Shown here in pieces: positions 1-7,617 of a stretch of 64,000 nucleotides of DNA. Within the stretch, counting starts at the first letter, position 1. Each line of letters opens with the position of its first letter. The notes beneath the pieces were generated by a model that worked only from the letters and a program-made list of their open reading frames with translations, had not been told where the DNA came from and did no database searches. The DNA is from a virus. The position numbers were made by a program, and so were the translations under genes. The stretch is taken from the IMG/VR virus record IMGVR_UViG_3300048930_000242, positions 62,001 through 126,000 of that record. The stretch is one strand, 5' to 3'.

Positions 1-1344
1 GGCCGCCCTCGCATTGTACATGTGAGGATTCGTCAAAGAGTTAGCAGGATTGCCGACTGTCACTCGGACTGCGCTACCAAATCGATCATATATCAAACCA
101 TCCGTGAATGGATAATGAGAAGACGAAGACCCGACTGCGTCTGAATAGCAAAACGGGTGGCCGGACCGAGCCGAAGAGCTTGGAGGATCCAAAGTGGTTT
201 TTACCCCACCGAATAATTCAATCGCAGTCAAACCGCTGACGCTAACATCATTAAAGTAGGCCGGGGTTCCTCCGATATAGAATCTAGGAGCGAACGTGTT
301 TCCGACGACTCCAGACATCACACCGGCGTCGCAGATCACTGGTTGGCTGGCCGCTGTGGTTTGCGTTAGGTGTCTTCCATTTCCAGACTGATCGTAAATC
401 GTAGTCACATAACCAGTGGACATTCCGCAATGAGCGAGAATCGCAGTTTCGTTCACCCGTCCATTTGGCTTATAGCCAATATCTACCTCTGCGTTATCCG
501 AGGAACGACGAACTCGAATCAAGTTCCCGGTGTATGAAGTCAGAAGCCTTCGAGTCCAACGTGCAGCCCATAGGCCGGAAGTGTAAGAATCAAGCGCCGG
601 AACAAATGAAGTGGAAAGAGCGGCATCATGAAGAGCTAGCATGCCATCTGCTCTGATGTCAGAATTGAACACGGCGACTTCATCGATGCGGCCATCTACT
701 TTATATTGACCGGAGGCCCACATACCAATGAAGATTTTCTCGGTGGTTCCTGATAGATTAAGCGACCCGGCTACCGTGCCAGTGACTCCAGATTGCATTC
801 CATTGACAAAAACGGTCACGACCCCAGTAGAAGACCGGGTGAATCCAATAGAGTATGTGACTCCTGTGGTTATCGCTCCTGACGCGCCATAAACTGGAGT
901 GCCACCAAAGTATGCGTAGACTTGACCGGCCGAGGAAACCCAAATCGAGAGACCTTCTCTTCCAGCGGAGCCATCTCCTAATAGAAAGATGCATCGGCCA
1001 TCGCCGGTCAGAGAATCAAGATTTATGAGGGCGAACATACTACAAGGTTGATTGTTTCCGCCAAACGCGGAATCCATTGCGGCGGCGTATGACGCGGTTG
1101 TTTGCCCAATGTAATGGCTAGTCCCATTGAAGTCCCAGCATTTGCCAACGCTGTCGAGTCCGGCGATGTTTTGTGTCGCTCCTCCGAAATCGATATGACG
1201 GGCGTTTCCTGAAGAGTCCAGCGCACCGGAGCCGCCAGACGTTTCTTCTAGTCTATAATAGGCCCACGGAGAACGTGCGGTGATTTCATTATAGACCGTT
1301 GGATTGGATTCAACCAACGCCATAATGAATGGATTTACGATCAT
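1..1344 (-). CDS. Tail fibre/adhesin with LamG-like and arabinofuranosidase-B-like domains (partial)
   Basis: The frame stays open from the ATG at 1344 to the window edge, so the C-terminus is missing. The first half looks like a concanavalin/LamG lectin module, with an AYYRLEETSG start and a GRIDEVAVFN motif near residue 200. The second half carries a segment with WAARWTRRLL, ILAHCG and YDQSGNGRHLTQ motifs. That pattern is typical of the ArabFuran-catal (alpha-L-arabinofuranosidase B) family often found in phage and bacterial surface proteins. The start overlaps the upstream stop as ATGA; an in-frame ATG two codons earlier (1350) is possible. Role as a carbohydrate-binding or carbohydrate-cleaving tail protein is inferred from domains and from its place at the end of the fibre block. 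Confidence 0.75.
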   Translation of the reverse strand, partial: MIVNPFIMALVESNPTVYNEITARSPWAYYRLEETSGGSGALDSSGNARHIDFGGATQNIAGLDSVGKCWDFNGTSHYIGQTTASYAAAMDSAFGGNNQPCSMFALINLDSLTGDGRCIFLLGDGSAGREGLSIWVSSAGQVYAYFGGTPVYGASGAITTGVTYSIGFTRSSTGVVTVFVNGMQSGVTGTVAGSLNLSGTTEKIFIGMWASGQYKVDGRIDEVAVFNSDIRADGMLALHDAALSTSFVPALDSYTSGLWAARWTRRLLTSYTGNLIRVRRSSDNAEVDIGYKPNGRVNETAILAHCGMSTGYVTTIYDQSGNGRHLTQTTAASQPVICDAGVMSGVVGNTFAPRFYIGGTPAYFNDVSVSGLTAIELFGGVKTTLDPPSSSARSGHPFCYSDAVGSSSSHYPFTDGLIYDRFGSAVRVTVGNPANSLTNPHMYNARAA

Positions 1345-1874
1345 CCCCATAGGAGAGAAACCTTCAAGCCCTTGGCTGTGCCGTCTCCGAGGCCGTCGAT
1401 GTCAATTGTAACTTCGTCATCGTCGGCGAAAGCCGGAACAGAGATCACGGCCGGAGTGGTTGCCGTCAATGAGGTCTTATGGGTGTTGTCGATAGTCAAC
1501 TTGGTGCTCAAGACCGTCGTGCCGTTCTTGTTGACGTCGACGGTCAGAATAGAACCGGAAGTCTGGGCGGTCGACAATGAGCCTCGGACACCGACAAGAT
1601 TCTTGGCTCCAATGATTCGGAACGTGACCTTTGCGGTGCCGGCGGTAAGAGCGGTGGATTCATCGGAGCAAGCGACTGTGGTGACGTCTACATCCTCCAG
1701 TCGCTCCTTGACGGTCGTTCTGGAGCCGGATGGAATGGTGCCAAGTTCGGCCTCAATCTTGTTGATCGCATCGTTGGCGTCATTATGAAGAGCCGGATGG
1801 GTGTTCTCGGACGGAGTCGCATTCGCACTGGTGGTCGAAAGTGAGTCCAGAGAAGTTGGATATGTGCTTGGCAT
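1341..1874 (-). CDS. Virion structural protein, minor tail type
   Basis: A 177-residue protein. The N-terminal third holds LHNDANDAINKIEAELG followed by a Ser/Thr-rich stretch and TTVKERLE, a pattern common in phage tail and fibre-base proteins. The rest is a beta-rich domain (TFRIIGAKNLVGVRG to KGLKVSLLWG) resembling the small jelly-roll domains of phage tail proteins. A late-type promoter lies 25 bp upstream, and the following adhesin gene overlaps its stop by 4 bp, so the two are probably co-translated. Exact position in the virion is unknown. Confidence 0.75.
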   Translation of the reverse strand: MPSTYPTSLDSLSTTSANATPSENTHPALHNDANDAINKIEAELGTIPSGSRTTVKERLEDVDVTTVACSDESTALTAGTAKVTFRIIGAKNLVGVRGSLSTAQTSGSILTVDVNKNGTTVLSTKLTIDNTHKTSLTATTPAVISVPAFADDDEVTIDIDGLGDGTAKGLKVSLLWG

Positions 1875-1898
1875 TGCGATTCCTTGATTAAGCTCTAT

Positions 1899-1906
1899 TA
1901 TCTATG
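1899..1906 (-). promoter_or_regulatory. Late promoter, CATAGATA type
   Basis: On the minus strand this reads CATAGATA, 25 bp upstream of the 1874 start. It matches the ATAGATA motif found before other virion genes in the window. Confidence 0.55.
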
Positions 1907-1915
1907 AAACTGAAA

Positions 1916-2278
1916 TCAGCCAGGATGGACCCTTGGGATGATTATGTCTCTCTCAGTTGAGATGCCCATGATCTGTACATCATACCCTTGTGTGCGAGCT
2001 GACAAGCCGGTGAATGCGTAGGTTCCATCTCCGGCCGATATGGTTTCATCAACCAGCGCGCCGGTTTCTCTGTCATATAGGCGGATCGTCCTAGAGACAG
2101 GCCCGAGACCATTGAGAACCAGACCATTAGGAGCGTCGCCACCGATGCGCAGAGAACCAGAAGGGATTCCAATGATCCAAGCAGTGTCAAAAGACGGCGG
2201 CAAAGCGGCTTGGCCTACCGGATAATTAGGCGTCCTAATGCTAAGATTTACTTGGACCGAGTCTATGAGAGCTGGCAC
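1916..2278 (-). CDS. Fibre-associated beta protein, copy 2 of duplicated pair
   Basis: A 120-residue beta-rich protein. Its core, LRIGGDAPNGLVL followed by DGTYAFTGLSARTQGYDV and ending near VHPG, is clearly paralogous to the gene at 3657-4031 (LRIGGDSPDGLVL, DGTYNLSGLFARAEGYDV, IQPG). The central motif resembles carboxypeptidase-regulatory-like/transthyretin-type folds that appear in phage tails. It follows the 2282-3148 gene by 3 bp. It is probably a tail fibre or baseplate accessory protein; no enzymatic motif is visible. Confidence 0.7.
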   Translation of the reverse strand: MPALIDSVQVNLSIRTPNYPVGQAALPPSFDTAWIIGIPSGSLRIGGDAPNGLVLNGLGPVSRTIRLYDRETGALVDETISAGDGTYAFTGLSARTQGYDVQIMGISTERDIIIPRVHPG

Positions 2279-2281
2279 CTA

Positions 2282-3148
2282 TCACTCCCAAATCCATGCC
2301 GATCGATTATTGTTGGCATTGGCTCCGCCTTGGGCCGTGTTTCCTGGTCCGGCCGCATCAGAAAGAGATAAGAAAGTTCTAGATGTCACTCCAACTGGGA
2401 CCAAACTAAAAGTTGTCTCCGTTCCTATTTCAGCGGCGTAGAATGTCACAAAATATGGAATCACAACTGAATCAGGCACCCCGTAAAAAGCCCTATAGAC
2501 CGTAGGGTTACCACTCACTATTGTCGCCGAAAGAGGATGAGGAATCAAACTAAACGAGGTATCAACAGCTTGAAGAACTCCATTAATGAACATTCTTCTT
2601 TGAAGAACAATGGTTGTCGCTTGGGTGAAGAAAAACATCACGCCATCGGCAGTTGGAGATCCTGTAGAATTTACAGTTCTTACAACCGCGAAAAACAAAG
2701 AAGCGTCTACCGAATATCGACGAAAGGCGCTAAACCAAGCGCATCCATCCACCTTACACGCGAAAAGCGGATAAGTTGAAACTGTAGGGGCAACCGAACT
2801 TCCAATCTGAGTTCTAGGAAGGAAAGAAGTGCCGCCTATTGTTCCAGTTCCGTTTGATGAAGATCCAGCGGTCACCCACATAGATGGTCTTCCAGCAGAC
2901 CCAGTTCCATACTCAATTTTCAAAATGATCGGATTGGTTCCGTGAAGAGAATCATTGAGATATCTGATTTCATATCCGGCGGCCGTGGATGTTCCTGGAA
3001 TAGTAGTGGTCAACCAATCGATCTGCCCTGTGTCTGCCGTCTTAGTGAGTCCAATTGCGTCAAGCTGAGCAGAAAGAGCGGAACCCCAGACTCGAAACCC
3101 AGCGGTTGAACTATGATCCATCACGGCCGTTCGTGTATCAGTCGTCAT
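2282..3148 (-). CDS. Tail fibre protein, copy 2 of duplicated pair
   Basis: 288 residues, paralogous over its full length to the protein at 4045-4914. Shared landmarks are DHxSxAGFRxWGSxLS near the start, TADTGQI(D/N)W, GYEIRYLNDSLH and a C-terminal IGxxxTFxxxPVGVxxRTFxxxxxA. This kind of protein occurs in fibre regions of large myophages. The C-terminus is a beta-rich tip-like region, and divergence is greatest in the middle. Role as a fibre subunit is inferred from context and length. Confidence 0.7.
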   Translation of the reverse strand: MTTDTRTAVMDHSSTAGFRVWGSALSAQLDAIGLTKTADTGQIDWLTTTIPGTSTAAGYEIRYLNDSLHGTNPIILKIEYGTGSAGRPSMWVTAGSSSNGTGTIGGTSFLPRTQIGSSVAPTVSTYPLFACKVDGCAWFSAFRRYSVDASLFFAVVRTVNSTGSPTADGVMFFFTQATTIVLQRRMFINGVLQAVDTSFSLIPHPLSATIVSGNPTVYRAFYGVPDSVVIPYFVTFYAAEIGTETTFSLVPVGVTSRTFLSLSDAAGPGNTAQGGANANNNRSAWIWE

Positions 3149-3156
3149 AAATTTCC

Positions 3157-3660
3157 TTAGAATCTAATTCGAAGAACACCGTTCAGCTGAGGAACCGGTG
3201 TGAAGTTTGTATCCATATCTATGGTGAATGTCAGCGGCACTTGTACAGTCATCTGATCGTATGGAATGAACAACGAGTCCATTGTAACGACCAATGGAAC
3301 TGGAACCGACATCAGTATTGGATTAGAAGCCTCAAACTCGGTGTTAATCGAGGAGGTCAAGTCGATATTGATGTCGATCTGGAGTTCACCAGCTGACAGC
3401 GCATAAATCGATGGAACAAAAATGTCTGTCAAGACGGCAGCCATCTGGCCGCCGTCCGGAGGAACATAAAGGTCGCCGCCAACGTCGGTGAAATCCGGAG
3501 GAATGTATCCAATCAAGAATCCACCGGCGTCTGTGAATGCAGGTGCTGTGTATCCTTCCTCTAGAAGGCCACCGGCATCAGTATACGGAGGCGCCGATCC
3601 GTAGCCGGATATTAACTCGGCACCAACTTTGCTGAACAGAGGAGGAGTATAGAAGCTCAC
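3157..3660 (-). CDS. Virion structural protein with Gly/Tyr/Pro repeats
   Basis: I chose a GTG start at 3660 because it overlaps the upstream stop as GTGA; a TTG at 3684 in the same frame is the longer alternative. Near the N-terminus there are four imperfect repeats of a GYxxPPxFTDAGG unit (residues about 15-65). The remainder is a beta-rich domain with alternating hydrophobic residues. It separates the two copies of the duplicated fibre gene pair. No known family recognised. Confidence 0.6.
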   Translation of the reverse strand: MSFYTPPLFSKVGAELISGYGSAPPYTDAGGLLEEGYTAPAFTDAGGFLIGYIPPDFTDVGGDLYVPPDGGQMAAVLTDIFVPSIYALSAGELQIDINIDLTSSINTEFEASNPILMSVPVPLVVTMDSLFIPYDQMTVQVPLTFTIDMDTNFTPVPQLNGVLRIRF

Positions 3661-4031
3661 CCAGGCTGAATTCCGGGGAACCAAACATCGCGTTCACCGT
3701 TCGCGACGATTCCTCGAATGCAGACGTCATATCCTTCAGCTCTGGCGAAAAGCCCGGACAGATTATAGGTTCCATCTGGATTTGACATAACTCTCTTCAC
3801 ATGGAGCAAAACCGGAGGATTATTGACTGTATCTCTGGTGAAGACATCTACGATTCTCTGAACAGGAACTCCGTCCAGTAGAACAAGTCCATCTGGAGAA
3901 TCTCCGCCAATTCGAAGAGGTCCATTATTAGACCATTCAACTGTTGCTGGTTCCATGTGAACCGTCAAAGTCGATTGCGTCGGCAGACTAAGAGGGGCCG
4001 AGACGGTATTTTGATAAACGACAACAGCCAT
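3657..4031 (-). CDS. Fibre-associated beta protein, copy 1 of duplicated pair
   Basis: 124 residues and a paralogue of the 1916-2278 protein, sharing LRIGGD(S/A)P(D/N)GLVL and the DGTY..GL.AR..GYDV core. It lies between the paralogous large fibre gene (4045-4914) and the repeat-rich 3157-3660 gene, so the pair order is the same in both copies. Function unknown beyond a likely tail location. Confidence 0.7.
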   Translation of the reverse strand: MAVVVYQNTVSAPLSLPTQSTLTVHMEPATVEWSNNGPLRIGGDSPDGLVLLDGVPVQRIVDVFTRDTVNNPPVLLHVKRVMSNPDGTYNLSGLFARAEGYDVCIRGIVANGERDVWFPGIQPG

Positions 4032-4044
4032 TTGTGTCTATTCC

Positions 4045-4914
4045 TTAACTGCTGTATCTCATAGCGTATCGCAAGACGGAATTTTGGATGCCTAAAGGCG
4101 CATTCGGGCCACCAATACAAACAAATGTTCTTGCGGCTACTCCAACAGGAGTCGCCACGAATGTACTATTGTTTCCAATTTCGTCATCACGGTAGATCAA
4201 AACATTTCCTATCACCCTGGCCTGAGGTTGAAGGCCGATAGTTGGAAATGCTTGAACATCTCCTCCGCCAATAGAAGTGGTGCTACCACCTGTTGGATAG
4301 CAACCGTGCGAAGCGGTTCCGTCATTTATAGACGAGGCAATATACGTAATTCTATTCATTGTGTTTGGAGGTGTGTAATAGTAGAAATGGAAACCTTGAG
4401 AATTTGGGGTTCCATCTGTGGATTCGGTACGACAAAGAAAGAAATGGCCCATATCCCATCCGTCAGTAACTCCGGACCTTTTCAATACCATTCCAAAAAA
4501 TCCCGGAGCTACGCAAACGTGGCTTAGCCTGTTAATCACAGTTGACGCGATCGTGTAATTGTACGTGCAAGTTGTTTGGCCGAGATATGTAGTTCCGCTT
4601 AATGTGCCGGCACCATTTGTGGCCGAGGCGACCCCAACGCTAACAAGAGGCATAGTGGCTGTTCCAGCAGTACGATATTCGATGCGAATGTAACACGGTT
4701 TGGTTGCATGCAGTGAGTCGTTTAGATAGCGAATCTCATAACCACCGAGTGCGTTAATTCCGGGACGAGTCACAGTTGTCCAATTAATTTGGCCTGTATC
4801 AGCAGCCAAGGGCAAGCCAGCCGCTGTTAGTTCGCTGGAAAGTTCCGAACCCCACGCTCTGAATCCAGCATCAGATGTATGATCGATGACCGAATTGAAT
4901 GATCTTGCTGTCAT
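4045..4914 (-). CDS. Tail fibre protein, copy 1 of duplicated pair
   Basis: 289 residues and a paralogue of the 2282-3148 protein, with the strongest similarity in the first 100 residues. The middle holds several aromatic, Thr- and Asn-rich strands; the last 60 residues again match the paralogue. The upstream region contains a weak late-type CTAAATA motif. Duplicated fibre genes are a common way for phages to widen receptor range; whether these two have different specificities cannot be told from sequence. Confidence 0.7.
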   Translation of the reverse strand: MTARSFNSVIDHTSDAGFRAWGSELSSELTAAGLPLAADTGQINWTTVTRPGINALGGYEIRYLNDSLHATKPCYIRIEYRTAGTATMPLVSVGVASATNGAGTLSGTTYLGQTTCTYNYTIASTVINRLSHVCVAPGFFGMVLKRSGVTDGWDMGHFFLCRTESTDGTPNSQGFHFYYYTPPNTMNRITYIASSINDGTASHGCYPTGGSTTSIGGGDVQAFPTIGLQPQARVIGNVLIYRDDEIGNNSTFVATPVGVAARTFVCIGGPNAPLGIQNSVLRYAMRYSS

Positions 4915-4955
4915 TGTTATCTCCGAAAGTTACGCTGATAATTACTTCGCCACAC

Positions 4956-4962
4956 TATTTAG
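4956..4962 (-). promoter_or_regulatory. Possible late promoter, CTAAATA
   Basis: The minus strand reads CTAAATA about 42 bp before the 4914 start. It overlaps the stop of the preceding gene and lacks the full ATAGATA form, so support is weak. Confidence 0.3.
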
Positions 4963-5375
4963 GCTACCGAGATTGTGCCTGAAACGATATTCACCACACC
5001 ACCAAGGGTGATTGCCGTGGTTGGAAGCTTCAATTCGGCCGCCGAGAGAAGGTCACCGACGTCGATGTCCATCACGAAGTTGCCATCCGAGTCGACCAAC
5101 CGAGCCCATACGGCCGTGCCGGTCGCATTCGCCGAAGGATCTTGGACCGGAAGACGGAGCGTCATCGAGCCACCAGAAGGGTCGGCAAAAGAGCCCGGAG
5201 CGGTGTCAACGAGATCCAACTCGGACAAGAGAGTCTGAGTGGTGATCGCCACGCCGGTGCCAGGCCGTGGAGCATTATAGAGTCTGATCTTACCTGGACC
5301 GGAGCCGGCGTCGATAAGAGAGCGAATACCGGCCAGAGCCGAGTTCTTTACTGATGTAGAGATTCCAACTGTCAT
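4959..5375 (-). CDS. Virion structural protein of the baseplate/fibre region
   Basis: 138 residues. It has the layout seen in small phage tail proteins located just after the gp6 gene: an N-terminal helix (ALAGIRSLIDAGSGPGKIRLY), then beta strands with WARLVDSDGNFVMDIDVG in the middle, and a hydrophobic C-terminal strand. It follows gp6 with 12 bp between the genes. It may link the wedge to fibres; that is inference from position. Confidence 0.65.
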   Translation of the reverse strand: MTVGISTSVKNSALAGIRSLIDAGSGPGKIRLYNAPRPGTGVAITTQTLLSELDLVDTAPGSFADPSGGSMTLRLPVQDPSANATGTAVWARLVDSDGNFVMDIDVGDLLSAAELKLPTTAITLGGVVNIVSGTISVA

Positions 5376-5387
5376 TTTGCTTTTCCT

Positions 5388-7184
5388 TTAGACCTGTCCA
5401 GTGATTTGATTCTTGTACCAACGCTTCAACGTGATGTTCGTGTTCCGAAGAGTGATCAGATTGTTCTGCTTCGCCACCATGTCCTGATTTGCGCATGCCA
5501 CCGAGAGATTCACGGTGGTGTTGGCCGGAACATCGAAGCGATAATCGAGGTTGACCTCTCCTTTGGCATAATCCACGAAGCCGATAGAGGCCTGCGCGAT
5601 ATTGCCATTCAGAAGTGCGTCCACCCTTCCATTATCTCTGCCAACCAAGGTGAGTGAAGCTCCTGAACCAAGTACCGTGACGGCTTCCGAGGTCAAGGAG
5701 CCCGGCACGATCGGGTTGAAGAACTTGATGGTATACTTCTTCAATTGAGAAGGAACCGGCACGAAGCCTTTGATCATTCTGTAGGTGGTCGAGTTGCCAA
5801 GGATCGAAGCGTTTGAATCATCGATCTCGGAGACCAGATTTGAGAATCTGAATAGACCATTGAACTTGGTGACCACGTCTCCGAAATAGTTGTAGATCGC
5901 TCCGGCAATCGCCTCGTTGATAACCGATTCCGGCTCGAAGGTCCTTTCCTTTTCGTATTCAACCGTGGTGAATACGTCCACGAAGGTGTAATCCGGGTCA
6001 ACAATGTCCGGTACAATGCCAACCACCGAGAACTTGTCCAGCACCTGCTCTCTCATCTGCTGCTTGACGGCCGGCGAAAGACGAGTGCCATCTCTTGGTT
6101 TGACCGAGACCAGCACCTTGCCGTAAAGAGGAGGATCATTGGTCTCTCCACCCCAGACGGTGATTGCCTCGATGAATCCGAATTCACGGAGAAGAAGAGC
6201 CTGATAATCTCCTTCGGTGACCGCTCGGTTCTGAGCGGCATAGGACTTCGGAGCGGTGAACTTAATCGACTCAATGGTCTGCTTGGCCGTGCCATAGGCC
6301 GACTTCTCAATCGTTGTGGTAGAGGCCGCCGAGAGTGGAACCACCAAGAATCCGCCGGCGGCCAGAGTGGCGACCGGAGAAGCCTGAAGAGAGAATGAAG
6401 TGACGCCGTTGGCCTTTGAGCCTACCGTGGTCAGATATTCTACAACCACTTCGGAGCCAATAGCCGGCTTATGGCCGATAATGCCGTCTCCGAAATAGAA
6501 CTCGATTGCTTCGTTTGGTCCTTCCTGGAGAAAGAATGCCTTGGTCTCGTTGGTGATTTCAACGACATTCAGTTCTCGGTAATATGGAGTGTAGGTCGCA
6601 TCGCCGGGCTCTTTCACCTTGACCTTGAAATAGTCGGTCTCGATGTCTTTGTTCGGAATCACAAACCGGTGAACCTCGGTGGTCGAAGGGTAGGTGAATG
6701 TCCGCTTAAGGATTTTGCCTTCATAGATGTCGACAACCGACTTATAGGTGTTGGCTCCGGAAGCGGCTAGCTGAGTGTCCTCTAGCACCACGAAGTCATA
6801 GCCGGTGCCGTCATTGGCTCTGGCCGAGAAGACCGATCCTTCAGGGATGGTCATCGAAGAGACGGTGGAAACCGGAGGAACCCATGTGACCGAGACCTCG
6901 GCCTGCGCTCTGGCGGCCGAGATTTGTCTTGGGAAGTAGCCGAGTTCCTTCGCTCTGGAGACAGCCGAAGTCCGGCGCTGGCAGGAGTCAAGGAAGACCT
7001 CCGTGAGAGCCATATTGGCATGGAGGGCCATATAGTTTGTGGTATAGGCCAGCATATTCAAAAGCATCGAAGCGGCCGACCCTTCGAAATCGAAGTCTTG
7101 GAACTCTTCTGTTTGTCTCAGATAAGACTTCAAATCCTCTCGGATAGAGAGAAAGTCGGCGTTAGAGAAATTGGATGGATTCAT
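5388..7184 (-). CDS. 6: Baseplate wedge subunit gp6 (gpJ-like)
   Basis: 598 residues, close to T4 gp6 (660). The N-terminus has the family signature: a DFLSIREDLKSYL helix, DFEGSAASMLLNMLAYTTNYMALHANM and the LGYFPRQ turn. gp6 forms the inner wedge dimer ring that holds the baseplate in its dome form and re-arranges on infection. The C-terminal half includes the AVTEGDYQALLLREF and FSVVGIVPDI regions typical of the J/gp6 family. It directly follows gp25 (1 bp apart), as in many T4-like phages. Confidence 0.93.
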   Translation of the reverse strand: MNPSNFSNADFLSIREDLKSYLRQTEEFQDFDFEGSAASMLLNMLAYTTNYMALHANMALTEVFLDSCQRRTSAVSRAKELGYFPRQISAARAQAEVSVTWVPPVSTVSSMTIPEGSVFSARANDGTGYDFVVLEDTQLAASGANTYKSVVDIYEGKILKRTFTYPSTTEVHRFVIPNKDIETDYFKVKVKEPGDATYTPYYRELNVVEITNETKAFFLQEGPNEAIEFYFGDGIIGHKPAIGSEVVVEYLTTVGSKANGVTSFSLQASPVATLAAGGFLVVPLSAASTTTIEKSAYGTAKQTIESIKFTAPKSYAAQNRAVTEGDYQALLLREFGFIEAITVWGGETNDPPLYGKVLVSVKPRDGTRLSPAVKQQMREQVLDKFSVVGIVPDIVDPDYTFVDVFTTVEYEKERTFEPESVINEAIAGAIYNYFGDVVTKFNGLFRFSNLVSEIDDSNASILGNSTTYRMIKGFVPVPSQLKKYTIKFFNPIVPGSLTSEAVTVLGSGASLTLVGRDNGRVDALLNGNIAQASIGFVDYAKGEVNLDYRFDVPANTTVNLSVACANQDMVAKQNNLITLRNTNITLKRWYKNQITGQV

Positions 7185-7598
7185 TTAGCGGGCTCTCTCG
7201 AATGCGAGGTCAATTGTTCTGGTTCCTATCTGACCGACGATGATGTACTGTATCTTCACTCTTACCGTGCCATCCTGATCTTCACCGGCAATCACGTCTT
7301 TCAGCACCACCCTTGGCTCTCCGGTGATAATGGCTCGACCAATCGCTCTTCGGAGAAGGTACTCGGTTTCCCATGAGTAGTTCTCGAAGAGCGAGGAGTT
7401 TACATTTGTGCCTTTACCAACCTCTTTCGGAGATTCATAGAATGAGGTGAGAATCAGATTCCGAATCGATTGCTTGATAGAGCCTTCTGTGTCTTTCACC
7501 ATGATGTCGTTGGTCACAGGGTTCCGGCGAAACGACATATCGAAGTCTCGATATTCGTTCTTTCTTACCGCCTGGAGAACCTGATACGGATTAGACAT
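7185..7598 (-). CDS. 25: Baseplate wedge subunit gp25
   Basis: 137 residues, the size of T4 gp25 (132). The GPW/gp25 family features are visible: FRRNPVTNDIMVKDTEGSIKQSIRNLIL, the SLFENY segment, and RAIITGEPRVVLKDVIA followed by a final strand. gp25 sits in the wedge core and nucleates sheath assembly. It lies between gp5 and gp6. Confidence 0.93.
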   Translation of the reverse strand: MSNPYQVLQAVRKNEYRDFDMSFRRNPVTNDIMVKDTEGSIKQSIRNLILTSFYESPKEVGKGTNVNSSLFENYSWETEYLLRRAIGRAIITGEPRVVLKDVIAGEDQDGTVRVKIQYIIVGQIGTRTIDLAFERAR

Positions 7599-7617
7599 TA
7601 CTTATGAATCCAAATGG

